Assembly: GCF_007679325.1 (NCBI RefSeq) | Contig: NZ_VEGI01000003.1 | Location: 1-64,000, forward strand | Origin: Arthrobacter sp. U41 | GTDB taxonomy: Bacteria; Actinomycetota; Actinomycetes; Actinomycetales; Micrococcaceae | Direction: 5' to 3' | Length of the DNA: 64,000 bases | The notes under the pieces: model-generated | Told to the model about the DNA's origin: nothing | Seen by the model: the letters and a program-made list of their open reading frames with translations, nothing else | Databases searched by the model: none | Position numbers and translations under genes: made by a program | Part shown: positions 32,310-40,553 of the stretch, in pieces | Numbering within the stretch: the stretch's first letter is position 1 | How the letters are laid out: each line of letters begins with the position of its first letter

Positions 32310-34277
32310 GTGAGAGACCTTGTCCGATTCCCTCAAGGAATGCTGAGCCCCAGAGCGATCTGGATCGTTGTGGCGGCAGCGGCCTTGGCGGTTCTCGTCG
32401 CGCTGGCCCTGGTCCCGACGGCGGGAACCCGCCCGGCTGCCGGCGACCACGCCGCGAAGGCACTCATGAACATCGCCGACGCCCAGGCTGAAGCCATGGT
32501 GTCCCAGAGCCGTTATGGCTCCTACTGGCTCAGCGGTGGTGATCGCACCCTGGAGAAGCTGACGGATCCGATCAGGACCGAAGGCGTGGCGGATCTGCGG
32601 AGCATCGAATGCGCTCATGGGTGGGTGGCAGCCGCACGGGTTGGAGATGACGTCGCGATCAGGTCCAGCGTGGAAGACCGGGTGGTCCGTGCAGGAACAG
32701 GTGAAGTGGTCCGCCCGGCGTGCATGTCATCCGAAGCAGTCGCGTCCATGCTCTCGGATCTGGGCGTGCCGCGGGAGGCGTCGTCGCCGCCGGCTTCAGC
32801 GTTCGACCGGCCCGACGGGGCGTCCAGGTTCCGGCCGAGCTATCACATCACGCCCGGGAAGAACTGGATGAATGATCCGCAGCGTCCGATTCTGGTGGAC
32901 GGGCTGTGGCACTACTACTACCTCTATAACGCCGGGTATCCGCAGGAAAACGGCACCGAGTGGTACCACCTGACAAGCACAGACCTTGTGCATTGGAAAG
33001 ACGAAGGGGTGGCGATCGCCAAGTACAAAAACGGGCTGGGCGACATCGAGACCGGAAGCGCCGTGGTGGACCATGAAAACTCTGCCGGCTTCGGCGCAGG
33101 TGCCGTTATCGCGGTCATGACGCAACAGGACCAGGGCATCCAGCGGCAATCCTTGTTCTATTCCACCGACAACGGTTACTCGTTCGCCGAGTATGAAAAG
33201 AACCCCATCATGGAAAACCCCGGCCAACCGCACTGGCGGGATCCGAAGATCATCCGCGATGAAGCCCACGGCCAATGGGTGATGGCGCTGGCCGAAGGCG
33301 GGAAAATCGGCATGTACACCTCGACGGACCTCAAGGCCTGGCAGTACGCATCGGGCATCGAACGTACCGGTCTGGGCACCCTGGAGTGCCCGGAGCTCTT
33401 TCAGCTGGATCTCGACGGGGATCCGTCCAAGCGCACCTGGGTCCTCGCCGCCAGCGCCAACGGGAGCGAGGAGGGATTCACCACGGGCGTTGCCTACTGG
33501 ACCGGCACGTGGGACGGAACACGGTTCACAGCCACTGACGAGGCGCATCAGTGGCTCGATGCCGGCTCTGACTTCTACGCCGCCGTGACGTGGGACGATC
33601 CCAGGCTGACCGAAAGCCAGCGGATGTCCTCACGGCACGCCATCGGGTGGATGAACAACTGGGCGTACGCGCGGCAGCTCCCTACGGAGGACTGGCACGG
33701 CGGCGCGGACTCGATGGTTCGCGACATCAGCCTCAAAACGATCGGGGGGAAGCCGACCCTGGTGTCCAGCCCCACCGCCGCGATGAAGTCTCTTGAAGGA
33801 CCGGTGGCAACGGTCGGGGAACGTCGAATGACGCAGGACGGCGCCGGGCAGCTCCCGGTTCCGGAGGGCGGGGCGTACAGGCTCGATGTGACGCTTGAAC
33901 GCACGGCAGGCGACGACGGTTCCGTTGCGAGGATCGAGCTTGGAAGCGAACAGGGGACGTTCGCGACGGTCGGATATGACTTCGAGAGTGAATCGGCCTT
34001 CATTTCCCGCGAGGAGGATGCCGCCGCCGGCAATGCCGAACTCCACCCGGATTATCGGGCATCGCGGCGCACCGCCAGCCCCCCGCGCGAAGGGAAAGTC
34101 GAGCTGACCATATTCGTCGACTATTCCTCAATAGAGGTTTTCGTCAACGGCGGGGAAAAGACCATGACGTCACTCGTTTTCCCAACCGCGGGGGCGCCGA
34201 CTATCAAGGCGGTCACCGCGGAGGGGTCCCTGAAGCTCAAGTCCTTCAGCTACAGACGGCTGGCCTCGACACACTGA
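32310..34277 (+). CDS. GH32 fructan hydrolase with pilin-like membrane-anchored N-terminus
   Basis: The product has 655 residues from GTG 32310 (ATG 32340 is possible). Residues 14-38 are a membrane segment without a clear cleavage site. Residues 45-155 are not part of GH32: ALMNIADAQAEAMVSQSRYGSYW and a Cys pair (101, 138) resemble type IV pilin-like proteins. The GH32 catalytic core starts near 175 with Asp189 in WMNDPQRP, Asp311 in RDPK and Glu359 in ECPELF, and the C-terminal beta-sandwich ends with VDYSSIEVFVNGG. It should release fructose from levan, inulin or sucrose at the outer cell surface, complementing the neighbouring levansucrase. Confidence 0.9.
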   Translation: MRDLVRFPQGMLSPRAIWIVVAAAALAVLVALALVPTAGTRPAAGDHAAKALMNIADAQAEAMVSQSRYGSYWLSGGDRTLEKLTDPIRTEGVADLRSIECAHGWVAAARVGDDVAIRSSVEDRVVRAGTGEVVRPACMSSEAVASMLSDLGVPREASSPPASAFDRPDGASRFRPSYHITPGKNWMNDPQRPILVDGLWHYYYLYNAGYPQENGTEWYHLTSTDLVHWKDEGVAIAKYKNGLGDIETGSAVVDHENSAGFGAGAVIAVMTQQDQGIQRQSLFYSTDNGYSFAEYEKNPIMENPGQPHWRDPKIIRDEAHGQWVMALAEGGKIGMYTSTDLKAWQYASGIERTGLGTLECPELFQLDLDGDPSKRTWVLAASANGSEEGFTTGVAYWTGTWDGTRFTATDEAHQWLDAGSDFYAAVTWDDPRLTESQRMSSRHAIGWMNNWAYARQLPTEDWHGGADSMVRDISLKTIGGKPTLVSSPTAAMKSLEGPVATVGERRMTQDGAGQLPVPEGGAYRLDVTLERTAGDDGSVARIELGSEQGTFATVGYDFESESAFISREEDAAAGNAELHPDYRASRRTASPPREGKVELTIFVDYSSIEVFVNGGEKTMTSLVFPTAGAPTIKAVTAEGSLKLKSFSYRRLASTH

Positions 34278-34430
34278 CCAGTTCGGTCGCCCCTGGGGAG
34301 GGCCATTTCCGGTGACTCGAGCCGGCGAGGCCCCGGGCCGGGCCCCCACCGAGTCTGCGGCGCTGGGCCAACCGGCCACCTTGTCGCTGGCAGGTACTAG
34401 GGTGGTGACAAAGAGAAGGGGGAGTGCCTC

Positions 34431-34913
34431 ATGGAATACCAGAATCCTCAGCCCGTAGCGGTCCCGGACCCGGGGCAGGCCGCGGCCGCACCGCTGCCCG
34501 GTGGTGCGCCGCTGCCCGGCGCCGGCCGCACCGTCATTTCCGAAAACGCCGTCGCGAAGGTCGCGGGTATCGCAGCCCGCTCCGTCCCCGGCGTGTACTC
34601 CCTGGGCTCCGGCCCGTCCCGTGCGCTGGGTGCCTTCCGTGACGCGGTGGGCAGCTCGGACCACGCCGCTGGCGTCCGCGCCGAGGTGGGCGAAACCCAG
34701 GTGGCCGTGGACATCGACCTGGTGGCGCTCTACGGCACGCCCCTTCACGCCCTGGCGGACCAGATTCGTGCCGCCGTGTATGCGGCGGTCGAGGAGCTCG
34801 TTGGGCTCCAAGTCATTGAAGTCAACATCGAAATCAACGATGTCTACGTGCCCGGACCGGCAAAGCCCGGCACCGCGGCCGAGACCCGGCCCGCGAGGGA
34901 GGCAACCCAGTGA
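34431..34913 (+). CDS. Asp23/Gls24-family envelope stress protein
   Basis: The product has 160 residues from ATG 34431, with GGGGGAG upstream. The Asp23/Gls24 core covers residues about 28-140: TVISENAVAKVAGIAARSVPGVYSL and QVAVDIDLVALYGTPLHALADQIRAAVYAAVEELVGLQVIEVNIEINDVYV. It lacks a membrane segment and probably sits beneath the membrane held by the AmaP-like protein encoded last in the operon. In Staphylococcus the family responds to alkaline and cell-wall stress. It is the first of five genes joined by 4-bp overlaps. Confidence 0.9.
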   Translation: MEYQNPQPVAVPDPGQAAAAPLPGGAPLPGAGRTVISENAVAKVAGIAARSVPGVYSLGSGPSRALGAFRDAVGSSDHAAGVRAEVGETQVAVDIDLVALYGTPLHALADQIRAAVYAAVEELVGLQVIEVNIEINDVYVPGPAKPGTAAETRPAREATQ

Positions 34914-35101
34914 ATCTGACCGTGGTGGGGATCGCAATGGGCGCCTTCGTGGCGTTTATGTCCTTCCAGTTCGGTGTCTGGGGATTCCTGGGCGCCCTGC
35001 TGTTTATGGGGATCGGAGCCCTGCTGGGCCGCGCCGCGGAAGGAAAACTGGACCTGCGCAGCGTGCTTGATGCCCTCACAGGCCGGCGTTCCTCCTCATG
35101 A
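34910..35101 (+). CDS. DUF2273-type small membrane protein
   Basis: The product has 63 residues from GTG 34910, overlapping the preceding stop by 4 bp. Two membrane segments (VVGIAMGAFVAFMSFQFGVW and GFLGALLFMGIGALLGRAAEG) and a short basic tail match DUF2273 proteins found inside Asp23 operons. A role in anchoring or organising the Asp23 proteins at the membrane is inferred. Confidence 0.85.
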   Translation: MNLTVVGIAMGAFVAFMSFQFGVWGFLGALLFMGIGALLGRAAEGKLDLRSVLDALTGRRSSS

Positions 35102-35478
35102 GCGGCACGGCAGGCCCTGTCCGCGCCGCTGAGATGGCAGGGCACACCCGGATCAGCACCCAGGCGTTGACCAGTGTGGCCCGGGCCGCCGCGGCGGAAG
35201 CCCTCGGCGTCACACCGCATGAGGTCCGGGCGGAATGGTCCGACGACGACGGGCTGCTGGCGCTGTCCCTTGTCGCACCCATCGCAGCCCCGGCGCTGAC
35301 CGCCGTCCTGCGGGACCCCGGACGGGTCGCGGGCTTCGGTGGAACCATGTGGGACCGGGCCGTGGCCGCCAGGACCGACATCCTGCAGCGCGTGACCGAG
35401 CTGAGCGGTGCCCGGCTGAGCCGGGTGGACATCCGCATCAGCGGCGCCAGCATGAGTGAAGGAGGACGCGTCCGTTGA
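35098..35478 (+). CDS. Second Asp23/Gls24-like protein
   Basis: The product has 126 residues from ATG 35098 (4-bp overlap with DUF2273). It is a diverged Asp23-like domain: TRISTQALTSVARAAAAEALGVTPHEVRAEWSDDDGLLALSLVAPIA and RAVAARTDILQRVTELSGARLSRVDIRISG. It lacks membrane segments. The pairing of two Asp23 paralogues in one operon suggests hetero-assembly. Confidence 0.75.
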   Translation: MSGTAGPVRAAEMAGHTRISTQALTSVARAAAAEALGVTPHEVRAEWSDDDGLLALSLVAPIAAPALTAVLRDPGRVAGFGGTMWDRAVAARTDILQRVTELSGARLSRVDIRISGASMSEGGRVR

Positions 35479-36149
35479 GTCACGCCACCCACCGTAATAA
35501 TGCCGGCCGCGGGAGCTACGTCCCGTCCGCCTCCGGCGCCGCGCTTTCGGCCGGCGACGACGCTGCGGGGACCGGCGGCGCGGCCCGGGAAGAAATCCTC
35601 AAGCGCGAAACCCATTCCTCACGGGCCGTTGCCTCGATTATCGCCGCCGGGCTAATCATTGCACTGTGCATCTTCGCACTCCTGGAAACCGCGGTCCGGG
35701 CCGTCGGTCAAGAGCCCTGGATCGTGGATCCGCAGACTGCTGCGGAACAGGTGGTGGCGCTCCCGGAAGGGGTCCCGCCGCTCTTGCTTGGCGTCCTTGG
35801 CGCGGTGCTGGTGATGGCGGGGCTGTACTTTTTCCTGAACGCCGTACTGCCCGGACGCCGTGCCCGGCACGTGCTGCCGGACCGCCGCGCCGCCGTCGTT
35901 GTCGATGACGAAGTCATTGCCTCCGCGCTGGCGCGGCGGACACGGCTGGCCGCCAACGTGAGCCAGGAACAGGTGATGGTGACCGTGTCGAGACGCCAGG
36001 TCGACGTCAGCGTCAGGCCCACTTCCGGCGTGCCGCTCAGCCCGGACGCCGTCCTGGCCGCGGTCAAGGATGAGCTCCGGGAAATGGGGCCTGTTCCCGC
36101 ACCGGAAGTCAGGATCAATGTGACAACAACCGGGGTGGTCGGCGCATGA
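35475..36149 (+). CDS. Membrane protein of the Asp23 operon (DUF6286-like)
   Basis: The product has 224 residues from TTG 35475 (4-bp overlap). A polar 50-residue N-terminus is followed by two membrane segments (SIIAAGLIIALCIFALLETAV about residues 54-74, and LLLGVLGAVLVMAGLYFFLNAVL about 102-124). The cytosolic C-terminal domain is beta/alpha (VVVDDEVIASALARRTRLAANVSQEQVMVTVSRRQVDVSVRPTSGVPL) and resembles the alkaline-shock-like domain of AmaP. The family name is a best guess; the operon role is clear. Confidence 0.75.
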   Translation: MSHATHRNNAGRGSYVPSASGAALSAGDDAAGTGGAAREEILKRETHSSRAVASIIAAGLIIALCIFALLETAVRAVGQEPWIVDPQTAAEQVVALPEGVPPLLLGVLGAVLVMAGLYFFLNAVLPGRRARHVLPDRRAAVVVDDEVIASALARRTRLAANVSQEQVMVTVSRRQVDVSVRPTSGVPLSPDAVLAAVKDELREMGPVPAPEVRINVTTTGVVGA

Positions 36150-36757
36150 ACGGCACCCCCAGAATCCTCAACCGCGTCCTGATCGGCGTCCTCGGCTTCA
36201 AGCTCCTCGCCATCGGGGTCCTTCTTATCCTGCTCGCGAGTGTGCCGGCCGTCGGCGTGTGGTGGCAGAGTTGGGCCGCCGGAGTCTGGAGCCTCTGGCG
36301 CGATCTCTTCGAACGCACGCGCTTCCCGGGGCGTGCGGAGAGCTGGCTCTGGATCGTGGCGGTTCTGGTGCTGCTCCTGGTGATTGGCGCCATGGTGGCG
36401 TGGATCGCCCAGCAAGGCAAGGGCCGGGCCAACCTGCTCGTGTCCGAGGAGGACCCGGGCGACGTGCCCGGGAACGTCCGGATCGGCAGCGGCGTGGCCG
36501 AGCAGGCGCTCCGGACCGCCTTGGCGGACCGTCCGGACCTGGCAGGTGTCACCGTCGCCACCTACGAATTCCGCGGTGAACCCGGCCTGAGGATCAGGAT
36601 CCAGCCCCGCCAGGGCGTGGCGCCCCACCGGCTCGCGGCCGAGGTGTCCGCTCTCGTGGAAGCCCTCGATGGTGCGCTCGGCAAGCGCACCCCGGTGCTC
36701 ATCCATGTTGCCTCCGGTGCGCGGTCGAGATTTGGGCGGGCCGATCGGGTCCGCTGA
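36146..36757 (+). CDS. AmaP-like membrane anchor of the Asp23 proteins
   Basis: The product has 203 residues from ATG 36146 (4-bp overlap). Two membrane segments (about 11-32 and 71-93) flank an external loop, and the C-terminal 110 residues (VRIGSGVAEQALRTALADRPDLAGVTVATYEFRGEPGLRIRIQPRQGVAPHRLAAEVSALVEALD) form an Asp23-like domain. This is the topology of AmaP, which tethers Asp23 to the membrane in Staphylococcus. It is the last gene of the operon. Confidence 0.8.
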   Translation: MNGTPRILNRVLIGVLGFKLLAIGVLLILLASVPAVGVWWQSWAAGVWSLWRDLFERTRFPGRAESWLWIVAVLVLLLVIGAMVAWIAQQGKGRANLLVSEEDPGDVPGNVRIGSGVAEQALRTALADRPDLAGVTVATYEFRGEPGLRIRIQPRQGVAPHRLAAEVSALVEALDGALGKRTPVLIHVASGARSRFGRADRVR

Positions 36758-36887
36758 CACGGGGGTGAGCTTTCGGCAACATTGCGCGCCACGGGACGGC
36801 CCTTCGCCCGGCCGCCGGCCCTGAAACGACGCGGAATGACGCGTCAGGCACCGGCGGCCCCGACGGTCTCCTTTTCGTAAAGGTGTG

Positions 36888-36901
36888 TGTAAACGCTTGC
36901 A
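36888..36901. promoter_or_regulatory. LacI-type operator upstream of the sugar importer
   Basis: TGTAAACGCTTGCA matches the levansucrase operator at 13 of 14 bases. It lies 87 bp before the importer start, overlapping a possible -35 box (TTGCAT). Control by the LacI protein encoded at 40554 is the simplest reading. Confidence 0.8.
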
Positions 36902-36988
36902 TTCTTCACCGGGTGTTTATTAGTGTGATGGGCACCACAGCAACGCACCGCCGTTTTTTGTCCGGTACTCAGCGAGGAGACCTCCAGT

Positions 36989-38272
36989 ATGAAAACACCG
37001 AAGTTCCTACTTCCCATCGCCACAGCAGGCGTTCTAGCCCTCACCCTCTCCGCGTGTGGCGGCGGAGGCGGCGGCAGTACGACAGCCGGCGGCGACGCCG
37101 AGCAGGGCCTCGACGGCCGCGGTCCCATCACCTACGTCCAGGGCAAGGACAACAGCAACGTGGTCCGCCCGCTGATCGAGAAGTGGAATGCGGCCCACCC
37201 GGACGAGAAGGTCACGTTCAAGGAACAGACCGACCAGGCCGACCAGCAGCACGATGACCTGGTCCAGAACTTCCAGGCCAAGAACGCCAACTACGACGTT
37301 GTCAGCGTCGACGTCGTGTGGACCGCCGAATTCGCCGCCAAGGGCTGGCTCCAGCCGCTCAAGGACAAAATGGCGCTGGATACCTCGGCGATGCTGAAAC
37401 CGACTGTTGAGAGTGCCTCGTACAAGGGCACGCTCTACGCGGCCCCGCAGAACTCCGACGGCGGCATCCTTTACTACCGTAAGGACCTCGTCCCCACGGC
37501 ACCCAAGACCTGGGACGAGATGATGGGCATGTGCTCCATCGCCAAGGAAAACAACATCGGTTGCTTCGCTGGCCAGTACGCCAAGTATGAGGGCCTCACG
37601 GTGAACACGTCTGAGGCCATCAACTCCGCCGGCGGCTCCGTCCTCGACGCGGAAGGCAAGCCGAGCCTGAACACCCCCGAAGCCAAGGCCGGCCTCGAGA
37701 CCCTGACCAAGGCGTACGCCGATGGCAGCATCCCGAAGGAAGCCATCACGTTCCAGGAGGAACAGGGCCGCCAGGCTTTCCAGAACGGCAAGCTCCTGTT
37801 CCACCGCAACTGGCCGTACGTCTACAACCTGGCCAAGACGGAAGGCTCCTCGAAGGTCAAGGACGTCCTCGGCATGACGGCGCTGACCGGCACCGACGGC
37901 CCCGGCGCATCGACACTGGGCGGCCACAGCGCCGGCATGAGTGTCTACTCGAAGAACAAGGCCACCGCCCTGGACTTCCTGAAGTTCCTCACCTCCGAGG
38001 AAACCCAGAAGTTCTACGCCACGCAGGGCTCCCTGGCTCCGGTACTCGGCGCGCTTTACGACGACAAGGAACTCGTCGCCAAGCTGCCCTACCTCCCGGT
38101 GCTGAAGACCTCGATCGAGAACGCCGTGCCGCGCCCTGTCACTCCGTTCTACCCGGCCGTCACCAAGGCCATCCAGGAAAACGCGTACGCAGCCATCAAG
38201 GGCGAAAAGACCGTAGACGCGGCCTTGTCCGACATGCAGGCGTCCATCGAGTCCGCTAGCGCGGGACAGTAG
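36989..38272 (+). CDS. Sugar ABC transporter, substrate-binding lipoprotein
   Basis: The product has 427 residues from ATG 36989 with GAGGAG upstream. The lipobox LSAC gives lipidated Cys23, followed by a Gly-rich linker. The mature part is a family 1 extracellular solute-binding protein (ITYVQGKDNSNVVRPLIEKWNAAHPDEKVTFKEQTDQADQQHDDLVQNF). It delivers a carbohydrate to the two permeases downstream. Operator sharing with levansucrase suggests sucrose or fructo-oligosaccharides, but family relatives also bind maltose or trehalose. No ATPase gene is in the cluster; a shared MsiK-type ATPase elsewhere is likely. Confidence 0.9.
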   Translation: MKTPKFLLPIATAGVLALTLSACGGGGGGSTTAGGDAEQGLDGRGPITYVQGKDNSNVVRPLIEKWNAAHPDEKVTFKEQTDQADQQHDDLVQNFQAKNANYDVVSVDVVWTAEFAAKGWLQPLKDKMALDTSAMLKPTVESASYKGTLYAAPQNSDGGILYYRKDLVPTAPKTWDEMMGMCSIAKENNIGCFAGQYAKYEGLTVNTSEAINSAGGSVLDAEGKPSLNTPEAKAGLETLTKAYADGSIPKEAITFQEEQGRQAFQNGKLLFHRNWPYVYNLAKTEGSSKVKDVLGMTALTGTDGPGASTLGGHSAGMSVYSKNKATALDFLKFLTSEETQKFYATQGSLAPVLGALYDDKELVAKLPYLPVLKTSIENAVPRPVTPFYPAVTKAIQENAYAAIKGEKTVDAALSDMQASIESASAGQ

Positions 38273-38279
38273 TTTAGCC

Positions 38280-39317
38280 ATGGCTACCGAATTGGGCCCG
38301 ACGCCGGTCAAGGAACCGGCGTCGGGCGGTACCCCGATCCACCACGGGCCCAAGGGTGTGGGGGAGGATAACGCGATAGCGAGCCAGGGCAAGTGGGCCT
38401 CATGGCTGCTGGCGCCCACCATCGTTGCGCTGGGTATCGTGATCGTCTACCCGATCATCAGTGCAATTGTGATGTCGTTCCAGAAGGATGCCGGCCTTGA
38501 CCCCGTCACGGGGCTCTTCACCGAGGGCGGCCCCGCCGGTTTCTCGAATTACACCAACTGGCTTTTCCAGCAGTGCGCCGCCCCGGGCGGCGGAACCGTG
38601 GCCTGCCCGCCGGGTACCCTTGGCTCGCAGTTCTGGTCCGCCACGGGAACCACTTTCTACTTCACCATCGTCACGGTGACGCTGGAGACGATCCTGGGCT
38701 TCTGGATGGCTATCATCATGGCCCGCACCTTCCGGGGCCGCAGCCTGGTCCGCGCGGCCGTGCTGGTGCCGTGGGCCATCCCCACCGCCGTCACGGCCCA
38801 GCTGTGGCTGTTCATCTTCGCTTTTGAGGGCATCGGCAACAAGCTCTTCAACACCACCATCCTGTGGACGGGCAGCGAGATCCCGGCCCGGTGGGCGGTC
38901 ATCATCGCCGACACCTGGAAAACGACGCCGTTTATGGCGCTGCTGATCCTGGCAGGGCTGCAGATGATTCCGGCCGAGGTCTACGAAGCTGCCAAGGTTG
39001 ACGGCGCCTCTGCGTGGCAGCGGTTCCGGATGATCACGCTGCCGCTGGTGAAGCCGGCGCTGATGGTCGCCATCCTCTTCCGGACGCTGGATGCCCTGCG
39101 GATGTTCGACCTCCCGTACATCCTGACGGAGGGATCCAACAACACCACGACGCTTTCCATATTGGTGGTCAACCAGATCAGGCAAGGCTTCAACTCAGCC
39201 GCTGCCTTGTCCACCATTACGTTCATCATCATCTTCATTGTGGCCTTCATCTTCGTCCGCTTCCTTGGAGCGAACGTTGTGGAGCAGCAGACCGGTGCAG
39301 GTAAGGGGAAGAAATGA
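38280..39317 (+). CDS. Sugar ABC transporter permease 1 (MalF type)
   Basis: The product has 345 residues. A 45-residue polar leader precedes six membrane segments. The EAA loop that docks the ATPase is EVYEAAKVDGASAWQRFRMITLPLVKPAL (about residues 223-251). A periplasmic-side insert (FQQCAAPGGGTVACPPG) carries two Cys that could form a disulfide. It begins 7 bp after the binding-protein gene and overlaps permease 2 by 4 bp. Confidence 0.9.
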   Translation: MATELGPTPVKEPASGGTPIHHGPKGVGEDNAIASQGKWASWLLAPTIVALGIVIVYPIISAIVMSFQKDAGLDPVTGLFTEGGPAGFSNYTNWLFQQCAAPGGGTVACPPGTLGSQFWSATGTTFYFTIVTVTLETILGFWMAIIMARTFRGRSLVRAAVLVPWAIPTAVTAQLWLFIFAFEGIGNKLFNTTILWTGSEIPARWAVIIADTWKTTPFMALLILAGLQMIPAEVYEAAKVDGASAWQRFRMITLPLVKPALMVAILFRTLDALRMFDLPYILTEGSNNTTTLSILVVNQIRQGFNSAAALSTITFIIIFIVAFIFVRFLGANVVEQQTGAGKGKK

Positions 39318-40201
39318 CCGCCGCGACCGAACTCCGGGCCGAGCAGGACCGCGGCCGCAAGGCGGCCCAGAACCGGGAGAAATGGGCGAGCGTCCGCACG
39401 TACATCAGTGCCGCCGTGATCTTGTTCTGGTGCCTCGCCCCGGCCTACTGGATGGTGGTGACGGCGTTCCGCGATGTGGGCTACACCTACGACACCTCGC
39501 TGCTGCCCACCCACATCACGCTCGACAACTTCCGCACCGCCTTCGATACCTCGTTCGGCAACAGGTTCGGCCAGGCGCTGCTGAACAGTGTGTTCATCGG
39601 TGTGACGGTAACGGTGATCTCGCTGGTCCTCGGCGTGTTCGCGGCCTACGCCCTGGCCCGGTTGAACTTCCGGTTCAAGTACCTCGTGCTGGGCTTCATC
39701 CTGGGGGCTTCCATGTTCCCCGGCGTCGCGCTCATCACCCCGCTGTTCCAGCTGTTTACGAACATCGGCTGGATCGGAACCTACCAGGCGCTGATCATTC
39801 CGAACATCTCCTTCGTCCTCCCGTTGACGGTCTACACCATGACGTCGTTCTTCCGGGAAATGCCGTGGGAGCTTGAGGAGGCGGCCCGTGTGGACGGCTG
39901 CACCCAGGGGCAGGCGTTCCGGCGGGTGATCATGCCGCTGGCTGCTCCGGCCATCTTCACGACGGCGATCCTGGCGTTCATTTCCTCGTGGAATGAGTTC
40001 CTGATTGCCAGCCAGCTCTCGAACGACGCAACCCAGCCGGTGACGGTGGCCATTGCCAACTTCGCCGGGGCCCAGCCCCAGCAGATTCCGTACACGGCCA
40101 TCATGGCTGCCGGAACTATCGTCACAATTCCGCTGGTCATCCTGGTGCTGGTTTTCCAGCGTAAGATCGTCGCTGGCCTCACCGCCGGCGCCGTGAAGTG
40201 A
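39314..40201 (+). CDS. Sugar ABC transporter permease 2 (MalG type)
   Basis: The product has 295 residues, with six membrane segments and the EAA loop WELEEAARVDGCTQGQAFRRVIMPLAAPA (about residues 190-218). The end QRKIVAGLTAGAVK is the usual MalG-family terminus. It overlaps permease 1 (ATGA) and completes the membrane part of the importer. Confidence 0.92.
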   Translation: MTAATELRAEQDRGRKAAQNREKWASVRTYISAAVILFWCLAPAYWMVVTAFRDVGYTYDTSLLPTHITLDNFRTAFDTSFGNRFGQALLNSVFIGVTVTVISLVLGVFAAYALARLNFRFKYLVLGFILGASMFPGVALITPLFQLFTNIGWIGTYQALIIPNISFVLPLTVYTMTSFFREMPWELEEAARVDGCTQGQAFRRVIMPLAAPAIFTTAILAFISSWNEFLIASQLSNDATQPVTVAIANFAGAQPQQIPYTAIMAAGTIVTIPLVILVLVFQRKIVAGLTAGAVK

Positions 40202-40211
40202 TGGCCCGGCA

Positions 40212-40466
40212 GTGAACGGCAAACCCCACCGTGGTCTCGTCCGGAGCGAACACCGTCGTGTCCGCTCCGGCGAGGACTTCGACATCATTATCGGGCTTCT
40301 CGGTTTCTGGACGCTGGTGCTGTTCGTGGTCACCGTCTGGATGGAAGTGACCGGCCAGCCCGCGCTTGGCTGGGCCCTCGGCCTGCTGGCCATGGTGCTG
40401 GCCCTGTACGGATTGATCCGGCTGCGCCGCCGCCTTCCCGAGAGGACGGCAACCAGACGCAAGTGA
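40212..40466 (+). CDS. Small two-segment membrane protein in the sugar operon
   Basis: The product has 84 residues from GTG 40212. Two hydrophobic stretches (IIGLLGFWTLVLFVVTVWMEV and ALGWALGLLAMVLALYGLIRL) are flanked by Arg-rich ends. I do not recognise the family. It lies 10 bp after permease 2 and 87 bp before the LacI gene, so it is probably part of the importer operon. Confidence 0.6.
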   Translation: MNGKPHRGLVRSEHRRVRSGEDFDIIIGLLGFWTLVLFVVTVWMEVTGQPALGWALGLLAMVLALYGLIRLRRRLPERTATRRK

Positions 40467-40553
40467 GGACCGGCGCGGCGGGCGCTGTTGCCGTGGGGGA
40501 GGCGAGCAAGGAACTCCTGCGTCCGGGCATCAGGCAGCAGCAGACAAGGGGAC

